Shown: piece after piece, positions 1 through 7,642 of the stretch
How positions within the stretch are numbered: position 1 is the first letter of the stretch
Layout: every line of letters begins with the position of its first letter
Origin: Lachnospiraceae bacterium
Lineage (GTDB): Bacteria; Bacillota_A; Clostridia; Lachnospirales; Lachnospiraceae
Assembly (NCBI GenBank): GCA_009774465.1
Contig: VSNT01000033.1
Coordinates: 1 to 29,794, forward strand
DNA length: 29,794 nucleotides
Direction of reading: 5' to 3'
Translations under genes and position numbers: made by a program
Notes under the pieces: model-generated
Database searches by the model: none
The model's input: only the letters and a program-made list of their open reading frames with translations
What the model was told of the DNA's origin: nothing

Positions 1-27
1 ATTATGTTAATAATTATTCTAAGGATC

Positions 28-768
28 TTAAAAATTTCTGGTAAAAAAGGGAATAAAAATATCTCCTTCCGGCAGCCTTTCAAATGTAATTTTTTTCCTG
101 GATATTGGATGAAAAAATTCAAGCTTATATGCACATAGCGCTACATTACGGCACTTAATCTCATAGCTTAAATCCTTCGATTTGTCACTTCCATATTTGT
201 TATCGCCAAGCAGAGGCATGCCCCTGTAAGACATCTGCACTCTGATCTGATGATGCCTTCCCGTAATCAATTTAATTTCTATCAGAGAAATTTCTTCAGG
301 CTCTGCATTTTCTTCAAGCGCCATTAACGATTTTACCAGTTTATATTCCAAAACAGCCTTTTGTGCATTGGGAAAATCTTCCTTTACTATCAAAGACAGA
401 TTGGACTTTGCATCTTTATATAGAAAATTCTCCAGGCGGCCTTCCCGTACATCAGGCCTTCCATAGATAACTGCATAATAAAATTTATGCATTTTTCCAC
501 TTGTAATCTGTCTGCCAAGTTCAGCCGCTGCCTGTTTTGTTTTGGCAAATACCAGTATTCCGGAAACCGGCTGATCAAGCCTGTGCACTACGCCAAGATA
601 AGGCTCCCTTTTTTCTTTAAATTCTGATTTTTTCGCCAGATAATTTTTAAGTTCACTGACCATGTCCTGCTGACCGAGTCTTGCTGTCTGCGTGGCAATT
701 CCGGCCGGCTTATAAACCACCAAAATGGCTTCATCTTCATAAATGATATTTTTCTGCACCTTAAACAC
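28..768 (-). CDS. RluA-family rRNA/tRNA pseudouridine synthase
   Basis: A 246-residue protein of the RluA/RsuA superfamily, which isomerises specific uridines in rRNA or tRNA to pseudouridine. The family signature is visible as VVHRLDQPVSG at residues 60-70, with Asp65 in the place of the catalytic aspartate; GRHHQIRVQMSYRG near residue 169 is the second conserved block. No S4 domain is seen at the N-terminus, so this is the short, RluA/RluC-core form. The start is GTG, directly after the TAG of the upstream response regulator, with AAGG inside the end of that gene as ribosome site, so translation is probably coupled. The RNA target cannot be read from sequence. No clear terminator is seen in the last 27 bases before the window edge. 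Confidence 0.9.
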   Translation of the reverse strand: MFKVQKNIIYEDEAILVVYKPAGIATQTARLGQQDMVSELKNYLAKKSEFKEKREPYLGVVHRLDQPVSGILVFAKTKQAAAELGRQITSGKMHKFYYAVIYGRPDVREGRLENFLYKDAKSNLSLIVKEDFPNAQKAVLEYKLVKSLMALEENAEPEEISLIEIKLITGRHHQIRVQMSYRGMPLLGDNKYGSDKSKDLSYEIKCRNVALCAYKLEFFHPISRKKITFERLPEGDIFIPFFTRNF

Positions 769-1458
769 CTATACCTTAAAGCGGTATCCTACTCCCCAGA
801 TTGTTTCAATATATTGCGGCTTTGCAGAATCATACTCAATTTTTTCACGAATCTTTTTAATATGCACCGTTACTGTCGCAATATCTCCAATAGAATCCAT
901 GTCCCAAATCTCTCTGAACAGTTCTTCCTTGGTATATACATGATTGGGATGTTCCGCTAAAAAAGTAAGCAAATCAAACTCTTTCCCCGTAAATGCCTTT
1001 TCTGCTCCGTCTACGATAACCCTTCTGGCAGTTTTATCAATACGAATTCCGCGTATTTCAATTACATCATTGCTCTTTTGGTTAGAGCCCACAAGTCTGT
1101 CATATCTTGCCATATGAGCTTTTACCCTGGCTACCAGCTCACTGGGGCTAAACGGTTTGGTCATATAATCGTCAGCGCCAAGCCCTAATCCTCTGATTTT
1201 ATCGATGTCATCTTTCTTAGCCGATACCATGATAATTGGAATATTTTTTTCTTCACGAATGCGTTTACAAATTTCAAATCCATCTAAACCGGGAAGCATC
1301 AGATCAAGTACAATCAGATCAAATTCCTCTGCCAGGGCTGTCTGTAGTCCGTCACTGCCGTCATTTCGAATTACGACTTCAAATCCGCTCAGCTCCAGAT
1401 AGTCCTTTTCCAGATCTGCAATAGCCTCTTCGTCCTCAATAATTAAAATTCTGCTCAT
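769..1458 (-). CDS. OmpR/PhoB-family response regulator
   Basis: A 229-residue response regulator: receiver domain at about residues 3-115 and a winged-helix DNA-binding domain at about 132-228. The acidic pocket (IIEDEE), phospho-acceptor Asp52 in VLDLMLPGLDG and Lys101 in YMTKPFSPSE are all present. The C-terminus ends with the usual GVGYRFKV. The start was set 7 codons inside the longest frame because GGAGG sits 7 bases before this ATG. It follows the histidine kinase gene by 21 bases, so the two form a cognate pair and the kinase is its likely phosphodonor. The signal and the regulated genes are unknown; a pseudouridine synthase is the next gene in the operon. Confidence 0.95.
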   Translation of the reverse strand: MSRILIIEDEEAIADLEKDYLELSGFEVVIRNDGSDGLQTALAEEFDLIVLDLMLPGLDGFEICKRIREEKNIPIIMVSAKKDDIDKIRGLGLGADDYMTKPFSPSELVARVKAHMARYDRLVGSNQKSNDVIEIRGIRIDKTARRVIVDGAEKAFTGKEFDLLTFLAEHPNHVYTKEELFREIWDMDSIGDIATVTVHIKKIREKIEYDSAKPQYIETIWGVGYRFKV

Positions 1459-1479
1459 TTCTATTCCTCCAATTTTCAT

Positions 1480-2958
1480 TTATTCCGCTTCCTGATACTT
1501 ACGTATCACAAAATGCATACAAGTTCCTTCTTCCTCTTTGCTGGTTGCCCATATATATCCGCCATGATCTTCCACTATTTTTTTTACAATGGAAAGCCCT
1601 ATTCCGCTTCCCCCCTGAGAAGAATTTCTGGAAGCATCACTTCTGTAAAACCGCTCAAATATTTTAGGCAGATCCTTGGCAGCAATGCCCTTCCCATTGT
1701 CTTCAATTTCCACACGTATGGAATCTATTTCATCCAGAATACGAATGTCAATTTCTCCCTTTTCCTTATGCAGATATTTGACACTGTTTCCAATAATATT
1801 GTTAATAACACGCTTTAGCTGTTCCGGATCGGCAATAATAACTGTATCCGGCGCCACCAGATTTGAATAATTCAGTTCTATATTTTTTGATTCCAGATCC
1901 AGGCCTACCTCCTCAATACAGTCCCCAAAATATTCCGAAACATTTATTCTGTGGAAGTGATAAGGAATACGATTGGAATCAATTCCCGAATATACAGTCA
2001 ATTCATTGATCAGTCTGTCCATATCGTTTGCTTTATTATATATGGTTCTGATGTACTTATCCATCTTTTCCGGTGTATCGGCCACTCCATCCATAATCCC
2101 TTCCACATACCCTTTAATTGCAGTGATAGGGGTTTTCAAATCATGAGATATATTACTGACCAGTTCCTTGTTCTGCTTTTCTGCAAATATCTTTTCGTCT
2201 GTGGATTCCTTCAGCCGAAGCCGCATATCTTCATAATTCCGGTACAGCTCTCCTATTTCACTGTCGCCCTTATCAGGAAGCATATATTCCAGATTTCCCT
2301 CCGCAATATTCTGCATGGCTATGTTTAACTGATTAATAGGTACGAAAACCCCCCGGCTGATCCAGTTTGTCAGAAACAGACTGGTAAAGATTAAAATAAC
2401 CATAATAGCAATTGCCATATCAACAAATAATTTTCTTGATAATACGAAATTTGCCCGGGTTATAATAAAGAAACTGCCCTCGCTCCCGTCCGGAAAATAG
2501 AAATCCATCTGGCTTACCAGCTTTTTCATGTCACTGTAATAAAAACTCTGGTCCGGTTCCTGTCCGATATTTTCCCCCTGAAAATCCGGCAGTTTATCAA
2601 AAATCTGACCGGCAGCCAGTTCATTTCCCGTATAATATATTTCATCCTGCTTTCTGACAAGAATATAGGATGACTTATCCTCGATGCTTTCATTGATTTG
2701 AGAAAGCCGGTCTATGTTCTCCAGCTCATAAGAATCTCCTTCAAGTATTCCCTTCACTTCAAAAAGAACCCTGTCGGAAATGATTTTTGACGCCAACGTG
2801 GGATCAATCAGTAAATTGTAATCACTGTTGCGCAGTCCATATTCCTCCTGGCCTTTCGTAAGGTACCCGCCAATACACAAAAAAGCCGTACATGCAAGCA
2901 CCAGCGGCAAAAGAATGATTGTTAGAAACGTAACAATCAGTCTGGTTTTAAATTTCAT
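1480..2958 (-). CDS. Membrane sensor histidine kinase (HAMP, HisKA, HATPase)
   Basis: A 492-residue sensor kinase. Order of parts: first membrane helix near residues 7-30, an extracytoplasmic domain of about 145 residues with no recognised fold, second helix near 178-198, HAMP linker, HisKA with SNISHDLKTPITAIKG (phospho-acceptor His272), then the ATPase with N box NNIIGNSVKYL, DNGKGI, IFERFYR and GGSGIGLSIVKKI. The frame allows an ATG 13 codons upstream, but that codon lies at the predicted transcription start of the extended -10 at 3002-3010 and has no ribosome site. The chosen ATG is preceded by AAGGATGGA. It is the first gene of the kinase-regulator-pseudouridine synthase operon and is divergent from perR. 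Confidence 0.92.
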   Translation of the reverse strand: MKFKTRLIVTFLTIILLPLVLACTAFLCIGGYLTKGQEEYGLRNSDYNLLIDPTLASKIISDRVLFEVKGILEGDSYELENIDRLSQINESIEDKSSYILVRKQDEIYYTGNELAAGQIFDKLPDFQGENIGQEPDQSFYYSDMKKLVSQMDFYFPDGSEGSFFIITRANFVLSRKLFVDMAIAIMVILIFTSLFLTNWISRGVFVPINQLNIAMQNIAEGNLEYMLPDKGDSEIGELYRNYEDMRLRLKESTDEKIFAEKQNKELVSNISHDLKTPITAIKGYVEGIMDGVADTPEKMDKYIRTIYNKANDMDRLINELTVYSGIDSNRIPYHFHRINVSEYFGDCIEEVGLDLESKNIELNYSNLVAPDTVIIADPEQLKRVINNIIGNSVKYLHKEKGEIDIRILDEIDSIRVEIEDNGKGIAAKDLPKIFERFYRSDASRNSSQGGSGIGLSIVKKIVEDHGGYIWATSKEEEGTCMHFVIRKYQEAE

Positions 2959-3001
2959 TCCATCCTTATCTCCATATCCGTATTTAAATACTTTCATATC
3001 G

Positions 3002-3010
3002 ATTATAGCA
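3002..3010 (-). promoter_or_regulatory. Extended -10 promoter of the histidine kinase operon
   Basis: On the minus strand this reads TGCTATAAT, a perfect TATAAT with the TGn extension. No good -35 box is seen 16-18 bases upstream, which fits an extended -10 promoter. Transcription would start near 2995, giving a leader of about 37 bases to the ATG at 2958. Confidence 0.5.
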
Positions 3011-3082
3011 TATAGAATGAAAAGCTGGTTATTAAAGAATACGTGAAACTATAAAAAATTTATAAATTGTAAGTAATACATA

Positions 3083-3110
3083 TTGACAGTTAAAAAAATT
3101 TCTGTATAAT
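3083..3110 (+). promoter_or_regulatory. Sigma-A promoter of perR-rubrerythrin-rubredoxin
   Basis: TTGACA at 3083-3088 and TATAAT at 3105-3110, both perfect, with a 16-base spacer. Transcription should start near 3117, about 36 bases before the perR ATG. Confidence 0.75.
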
Positions 3111-3122
3111 TGAAAACAGTAA

Positions 3123-3137
3123 TTATTACTATTATAC
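3123..3137 (+). promoter_or_regulatory. Candidate PerR operator
   Basis: TTATTACTATTATAC matches the known PerR box (TTATAAT, one base, ATTATAA) at 11 of 14 defined positions. It lies just downstream of the predicted start of transcription, where a bound repressor would block the promoter, so autoregulation is likely. AT-rich surroundings make chance matches easy, hence moderate confidence. Confidence 0.45.
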
Positions 3138-3152
3138 CAGAAAGGAACTTTT

Positions 3153-3539
3153 ATGAATCTGAAGCACAGTAAACAGCGCGATTCCATTAAAGAATTTCTG
3201 GCCGCCAGGAAAGATCATCCTACTGCAGATGTGGTATACATGAATGTCCGCCAGTCTTTCCCAAATATCAGTCTGGGAACCGTATATCGGAATTTGACAT
3301 TATTGGCCGATATTGGAGAAATAGCCCGCCTTAGGGTAGGTGACGGGGTAGATCACTTCGATTATGATACCTCGCCTCATTACCATTTTGTATGTTCCGA
3401 ATGCGGGAGCGTTACCGATTTAAATTTACCGGTTGCGGACCAAATAACCAGAGACGTTCAGGAGACCTTTGATGGTGAAATAAAAGGGCAGGTGACCTAC
3501 TTTTATGGCCGCTGTAGTAATTGTATTCCCAAAAATTAA
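3153..3539 (+). CDS. perR: Peroxide-responsive Fur-family repressor PerR
   Basis: A 128-residue Fur-family repressor. Zinc-site cysteines are Cys81/Cys84 and Cys121/Cys124. The five ligands of the regulatory metal in Bacillus subtilis PerR (His37, Asp85, His91, His93, Asp104) align with His22, Asp70, His76, His78 and Asp89 here. The Asp at the last site is the PerR hallmark, where Fur has Glu, so a peroxide sensor oxidised through its histidine ligands is the best reading. The N-terminus is about 15 residues shorter than the Bacillus protein; the recognition helix segment ISLGTVYRNL is intact. Ribosome site AAAGGAA precedes the ATG. The reverse rubrerythrin gene follows after 24 bases, the classical PerR target in clostridia. 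Confidence 0.92.
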   Translation: MNLKHSKQRDSIKEFLAARKDHPTADVVYMNVRQSFPNISLGTVYRNLTLLADIGEIARLRVGDGVDHFDYDTSPHYHFVCSECGSVTDLNLPVADQITRDVQETFDGEIKGQVTYFYGRCSNCIPKN

Positions 3540-3563
3540 TATAAAGAAAAGGAGATAAGTATT

Positions 3564-4103
3564 ATGAAGTTTGTATGTCAGGTATGTGGCTATGTTTATG
3601 AAGGAGATGCAGCACCGGAAAAATGTCCCGTATGTAATGCTCCGGCTGAAAAATTCACAGCTCAGGATGCAGAGAGAACCTGGGCCGCTGAGCATGTTGT
3701 AGGTGTTGCTCAGGGTGTAAGCGAAGACATTCTGGAAGATTTAAGAGCCAACTTTAACGGAGAATGCTCAGAAGTAGGTATGTATCTTGCAATGGCAAGA
3801 GTTGCCCACAGAGAAGGCTATCCTGAAATTGGTTTATACTGGGAAAAGGCTGCCTGGGAAGAAGCAGAACATGCTGCTAAATTTGCTGAATTATTAGGTG
3901 AAGTTGTAACTGATTCCACCAAAAAGAATCTGGAAATGAGAGTAGAAGCTGAAAATGGCGCTACCGCTGGAAAATTTGACCTTGCAAAGCGTGCTAAAGC
4001 TGCAAATCTTGATGCAATCCATGATACCGTTCATGAAATGGCAAGAGATGAAGCCCGCCACGGCAAGGCATTTGAAGGACTTCTTAAGAGATACTTTGGC
4101 TAA
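3564..4103 (+). CDS. Reverse rubrerythrin (NADH-linked peroxidase)
   Basis: A 179-residue rubrerythrin with swapped domain order: a rubredoxin-like Fe(SCys)4 domain comes first (Cys5, Cys8, Cys21, Cys24), then a ferritin-like four-helix diiron domain (about residues 55-178). Carboxylate/histidine motifs are visible as GECSE (residues 66-70), EEAEH (99-103) and ARDEARH (160-166). In Clostridium acetobutylicum proteins of this order reduce H2O2, and O2, with electrons from NADH through a reductase and rubredoxin, and are PerR-controlled. Here perR is directly upstream and a rubredoxin directly downstream, which supports the same role. Ribosome site AAGGAGAT precedes the ATG. Cytoplasmic. Confidence 0.95.
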   Translation: MKFVCQVCGYVYEGDAAPEKCPVCNAPAEKFTAQDAERTWAAEHVVGVAQGVSEDILEDLRANFNGECSEVGMYLAMARVAHREGYPEIGLYWEKAAWEEAEHAAKFAELLGEVVTDSTKKNLEMRVEAENGATAGKFDLAKRAKAANLDAIHDTVHEMARDEARHGKAFEGLLKRYFG

Positions 4104-4159
4104 ATATAAACGTATCAAAACATTTTAATTAATCTTAATGTATACTAGGAGGAATAACT

Positions 4160-4333
4160 ATGCAGAAATATTTTTGTAACCCTTGTGGATATACTTATGA
4201 TCCCGAAAAAGGTGATCCGGAACACGGAATCGCTCCAGGAACCGCTTTTGCAGATCTTCCGGATGACTGGTGCTGCCCCTTATGCGGCGTAAGCAAGGAT
4301 ATGTTCCAGCCATGTATTGATAATTACAACTAA
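4160..4333 (+). CDS. Rubredoxin
   Basis: A 57-residue rubredoxin: MQKYFCNPCGYTYDPEKGDP opens it, with Cys6 and Cys9, and the second cysteine pair is in WCCPLCGVSK (the ligands are Cys39 and Cys42; Cys38 is extra). The core features GYTYDP, PGTAF and LPDDW are all typical. AGGAGG ends 7 bases before the ATG. It follows the rubrerythrin gene by 56 bases and is ended by a strong terminator, so it is the third gene of the oxygen-defence operon and the likely electron donor to the rubrerythrin. Length and motifs leave little doubt. Confidence 0.95.
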   Translation: MQKYFCNPCGYTYDPEKGDPEHGIAPGTAFADLPDDWCCPLCGVSKDMFQPCIDNYN

Positions 4334-4355
4334 AAATTTCATATATCGATCTTTG

Positions 4356-4390
4356 AAAGTGCGTCCGGGTTTTGGGCGCACTTTTTATAT
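4356..4390 (+). terminator. Rho-independent terminator of the perR operon
   Basis: AAAGTGCG (4356-4363) pairs with CGCACTTT (4377-4384) around a loop containing CCGGG and TTTTGGG, followed by a T-rich tail. It lies 23 bases after the rubredoxin stop. Confidence 0.85.
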
Positions 4391-4488
4391 TTTTAAAAAT
4401 TAAAACAAAATTAATAAATAAACTGTATATTATTACCTCAATTTATGTTATTATAGGAAGCAATCGTTTTATTGAAGGAGGCACTAAA

Positions 4489-5097
4489 TTGGGTGTTAAG
4501 CTATCTGAAATTAAAACAGGTCAGACTATTAAGCTTCTTTTAAGCAAAGATGCCAATCATTTGGAAATTGATGCTGTGATCAGGAAGCATCTTCAGGAGC
4601 ATATTTCACTTATAAAACTTTGTTATGAATCTGATCGAACTCTTAATTTTGAAAATGTAAAAACAGAAGTGGAATATACTACGGAAGAAGGTATTCCCTA
4701 CGTGTGGCGTCCCGCGCAAATCTCCAGTTTTCAGGTTGGATATATTCTTCAGGTTGCAAATGACGGTATCCGGCATAATCGCAGAGAATGCTTTCGTGTA
4801 GGAGTCTCCACCAGCGGAAAGCTGTTTGTAAACGGCAGAGGTGCAAAACCGGTTACCGTTCGTGATATCAGTCTTACAGGATTCTCCATCGCTGATAAAG
4901 TCAGGGATTTAAATTTTGAAGAAGGAGATCAGGCCAATCTTTATTTTGAGGATCTGGGATATGTTCTTGACCTTTCAGGAACAGTAGTAAGAATTGAAAA
5001 ACGCGACCACATGAATATATATGGATTCACCATTGGAAACATATGCAAAGACCTGCCACCGTATATCAATGCAAAGCAAAGACATAACTGGAAGTGA
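4489..5097 (+). CDS. PilZ-domain protein, probable c-di-GMP receptor
   Basis: A 202-residue protein with a C-terminal PilZ domain. The c-di-GMP binding signature is complete: RxxxR as R99-E-C-F-R103, then DISLTG at 126-131 (D/N-x-S-x-x-G). The N-terminal 90 residues resemble the YcgR-type N-terminal beta domain in layout, which suggests control of flagellar motility, in line with the nearby chemoreceptor; this is inference. The longest frame begins inside the terminator hairpin. The real start is taken as TTG at 4489, preceded by AAGGAGG with a 7-base gap. The gene is alone, convergent with the phosphoribosyltransferase gene, with 14 bases between the stops. Confidence 0.85.
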   Translation: MGVKLSEIKTGQTIKLLLSKDANHLEIDAVIRKHLQEHISLIKLCYESDRTLNFENVKTEVEYTTEEGIPYVWRPAQISSFQVGYILQVANDGIRHNRRECFRVGVSTSGKLFVNGRGAKPVTVRDISLTGFSIADKVRDLNFEEGDQANLYFEDLGYVLDLSGTVVRIEKRDHMNIYGFTIGNICKDLPPYINAKQRHNWK

Positions 5098-5111
5098 CAG
5101 GCCTCTTGCCA

Positions 5112-5756
5112 TTATTCAATCTTAGAATATCCAAATGCATTGGCAAATGCATCTATTTTTTCTCCATTTTTGCAAAGAGAGCAGCCTTCCGGATTATATG
5201 TTTTATATTCCGGAATATCTGTTGTCGTAAAAAGAGAGTTAATTGGAATTCCCATTACACTATTGGCAGCGCTGAAAATTGCACTGATTCCACTGATCTT
5301 TGCGCCATAATAGCGAAGCGCCTGGGCTGCTTTTACGATTGTCTGCCCGGTAGTTGCAGAGGCAAGCAATAAAAGCACATTTTTATCACGAATCATGGGA
5401 ACCATATTTTCTCTGAACACAAGCTGGCCGGAATTAACGTATTCCGGAGTAACGATATAAATCGTTTTATGAGAATTCATGGAGTACACACCGGCTTTGG
5501 TCAAATCTTCTGCCAAAAATGCACCAATAATCTCACAGCCATCAATACAGACAATTGTATCTACAATAGTAGTTGCCAGAATCTGTCCGCTAAGCGCCTT
5601 TGCCGCTGCTGAAGCTTCACTGAGCCTGCACTTTAAGGTTGCCATATCAAGGAAATAATTGACATGGGAATTGGGCGTTACAAAATGCCCGGGAATTGCC
5701 TTTAATACCACATCATGGTGCTCTTTTGATTTGATTTTTACAGCTTTACTCTGCAT
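5112..5756 (-). CDS. PyrE-like phosphoribosyltransferase paralogue with degenerate PRPP loop
   Basis: A 214-residue protein of the type I phosphoribosyltransferase fold, most like orotate phosphoribosyltransferases. The PRPP loop lies at residues 127-139 (VLLLLASATTGQT). The TTG-x-T half is intact, but the two acidic residues that normally come before it and hold the PRPP ribose are Leu131-Ala132 here. A C-terminal GCSLCKNG (191-198) resembles the cysteine pair of clostridial and archaeal PyrE proteins. The start was moved 8 codons inward to the ATG with GGAGG 7 bases upstream. It follows the chemoreceptor gene by 26 bases and is probably co-transcribed with it. It could be a non-catalytic PRPP or nucleotide sensor, or an enzyme with altered chemistry; a housekeeping pyrE is less likely. 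Confidence 0.7.
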   Translation of the reverse strand: MQSKAVKIKSKEHHDVVLKAIPGHFVTPNSHVNYFLDMATLKCRLSEASAAAKALSGQILATTIVDTIVCIDGCEIIGAFLAEDLTKAGVYSMNSHKTIYIVTPEYVNSGQLVFRENMVPMIRDKNVLLLLASATTGQTIVKAAQALRYYGAKISGISAIFSAANSVMGIPINSLFTTTDIPEYKTYNPEGCSLCKNGEKIDAFANAFGYSKIE

Positions 5757-5782
5757 AAACGTACCTCCTTTTAGAAACAAAT

Positions 5783-7507
5783 TTATTGCAATTTGAACTT
5801 ATTTACTTCATCATTTAATTTTATGGAAATATTTTTGTTCAAATCTGCTTCTCCACTGATATCTCTTACCCTCATAGTTAATTCTGATGACATTTCAGCT
5901 ACATTTGTTATTCCCTGTGCGCTGTCTTCCATTGCATCATTTACCATAGAGACCGCATCCTTAATTCCATCAATGCTTTCCCGAAGCTTCCGGCTCTCTA
6001 TGGCAAATTCTTCCATAAGACCGCCCATATTCCCCACATCATTCTGATAGCTTTCACTGGTTTCCAAAAGCTTTTGAAAACCTTCTATTGCTGTTTCACC
6101 CATAAAAGCAAGCATATTTTCCGCTTCCCTGGCAAGCTCTTCCACAGCTTCCGTCACATTATCGCTTACTTCACGAATCTGTGCTGCCGCCTGTGCGGAA
6201 TTTGCCGCCAGTTTGCCAATTTCATTTGCAACTACTGCAAATCCCCTTCCGGCTTCTCCCGCCCTGGCAGCTTCTATACTTGCATTTAACGCAAGCAGAT
6301 TTGTCTGTCCGGTAATGCTTATGATATTTGACGTCAATTCACCGATTTGCTCAACTGTTCTGGACTTTTCTATTTTATCATTGACTGCCGCTGCCATAAC
6401 CTGTGTCTTTTCATTGGCTTCTTTCTGGTTCTTAACAGCCGCCTGATAAATATCCGCTGCCTTCTTCATAATTTCTTCAGAGGAGCTTTGTCCTTCATCC
6501 GCCTTTTGGGAAATATCTTCAATTGCATGGTAGATGTCTCCAATGGAATCATGAACCTGGCTTAAGGAGCAGCTTGTTTCTTCAACTGCCGCACTCATTT
6601 CCTCCATAGTTGCAGACACATCTGCAATATTTCCCTCCGCTTCAAAAAGGCTTTTTACTACATTTTTCGAAGAAACGCCCAACTGTTTTGAATTATCCGC
6701 AATATGAAGCATAATTGATCTGATATATTCCAGAAGTGCGTTAACATTTCCAGCAATCAGCTCCATTTCATCACCGGTTCGTATTTCCAGCTTTTGTGTC
6801 AGATCCCCTTCATTATGTACCAGTTCATATATTTTCTTATCTACCCGCTTAAGGCTCCTTGTAATGCTTCCTATAATCAGATATAGCAAGATAAGCGCTG
6901 CTGCCAGACAAATTGCTCCAAGTATAAATATCCATTGTCTTAATTGATTTAACTCATAAACCACATGAGACGCGTCATAATCACAGCCAAGAATTGCCGA
7001 AACTTTACCTTCCGAATCTAAAACAGGTTTATAAACCGAAATAAGATCCCCATCCTCTGTGGAATCAATGTAATCCTGTACATAAGCGTTTCCCTGAAAA
7101 ACACTTTTCAGCTCTTCATACGGCGTATCAAACACATCCCCCGGCTGCATCTGCCCATCGCTTTCATCCGTATCTACTCCATAGTAGACCTGCTTTCCAT
7201 CCGTATATAAGGTATACATATAAGCAATTCCAAAACTTTTCTGCATATTGCGCATAACTGTCAGGAGCTTTTGGTATTCTTCCGTTTCCATACTGCCAGG
7301 CACAATTGCCTTCACCATATCGCCATCCACCATCTTTTGTGCGATTTCAGCCACCATTCCGGCTTCTTCCACCCCTGTTGCAACCATCACGTTTTCCATG
7401 CGCTGAAAAGAATTAATTCCCATGACCAGGCAAATTCCAATCACTACTATGGTAATTGGAAGCAGGATTTTAACCTTGATACTCATGATTCTTGATTTTT
7501 CCTTCAT
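5783..7507 (-). CDS. Methyl-accepting chemotaxis protein
   Basis: A 574-residue transmembrane chemoreceptor. A membrane helix near residues 13-31 is followed by a Cache-like extracellular sensor (about 32-188), a second helix near 191-212, HAMP, and the long cytoplasmic coiled coil. The kinase-contacting tip is unmistakable: GQTNLLALNASIEAARAGEA and GRGFAVVANEIGKLA. The ligand cannot be read. The frame runs 30 codons further upstream, but those codons lie inside the structured repeat at 7509-7642. The ATG at 7507 is chosen because GGAGG from the end of that repeat is its ribosome site. The PyrE-like gene follows in the same operon. No methylation enzymes or Che proteins are in the window. Confidence 0.93.
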   Translation of the reverse strand: MKEKSRIMSIKVKILLPITIVVIGICLVMGINSFQRMENVMVATGVEEAGMVAEIAQKMVDGDMVKAIVPGSMETEEYQKLLTVMRNMQKSFGIAYMYTLYTDGKQVYYGVDTDESDGQMQPGDVFDTPYEELKSVFQGNAYVQDYIDSTEDGDLISVYKPVLDSEGKVSAILGCDYDASHVVYELNQLRQWIFILGAICLAAALILLYLIIGSITRSLKRVDKKIYELVHNEGDLTQKLEIRTGDEMELIAGNVNALLEYIRSIMLHIADNSKQLGVSSKNVVKSLFEAEGNIADVSATMEEMSAAVEETSCSLSQVHDSIGDIYHAIEDISQKADEGQSSSEEIMKKAADIYQAAVKNQKEANEKTQVMAAAVNDKIEKSRTVEQIGELTSNIISITGQTNLLALNASIEAARAGEAGRGFAVVANEIGKLAANSAQAAAQIREVSDNVTEAVEELAREAENMLAFMGETAIEGFQKLLETSESYQNDVGNMGGLMEEFAIESRKLRESIDGIKDAVSMVNDAMEDSAQGITNVAEMSSELTMRVRDISGEADLNKNISIKLNDEVNKFKLQ

Positions 7508-7508
7508 T

Positions 7509-7642
7509 TTTTCCTCCATGCGGAGCTGTTTTTGCGAAGGCCGCGAGCCAAATTTCAAATTTGGCTCTGCGATATTGAGTTTGTGGCTCCGGCACAAACT
7601 CGTAGTTGAAAAATCAGCACATCAGTGTGATTTTTCAACCTT
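7509..7642 (-). repeat. Structured intergenic repeat, copy 1 (before the chemoreceptor)
   Basis: A 134-bp sequence that recurs at 20444-20578 with about seven base changes and one 1-base indel. Read on the minus strand it holds, in order: a 12-13-bp hairpin built on GTTGAAAAATCA/TGATTTTTCAAC, a 9-bp hairpin GAGTTTGTG/CACAAACTC, a 10-bp hairpin GAGCCAAATT/AATTTGGCTC, a small GCG/CGC hairpin, and CTCCGCATGGAG, in which GGAG is the ribosome site of the chemoreceptor. The element ends directly at the start codon region. It carries no conserved reading frame. It may be a mobile hairpin element or a cis-acting RNA. Confidence 0.8.

Noticed and set aside
2959..2997. Upstream ATG of the histidine kinase
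   Set aside because: No ribosome site, and the codon coincides with the predicted transcription start.
3426..3695. Minus-strand frame across the perR/rubrerythrin junction
   Set aside because: It is antisense to two clear genes, lacks a ribosome site and shows no recognisable domain.
4372..4488. N-terminal extension of the PilZ protein
   Set aside because: It would start within the terminator hairpin of the rubredoxin gene; the TTG at 4489 has a far better ribosome site and fits the family.
7508..7597. N-terminal extension of the chemoreceptor
   Set aside because: These codons lie inside the hairpin repeat; a proper GGAGG and ATG follow, leading directly into the first membrane helix.
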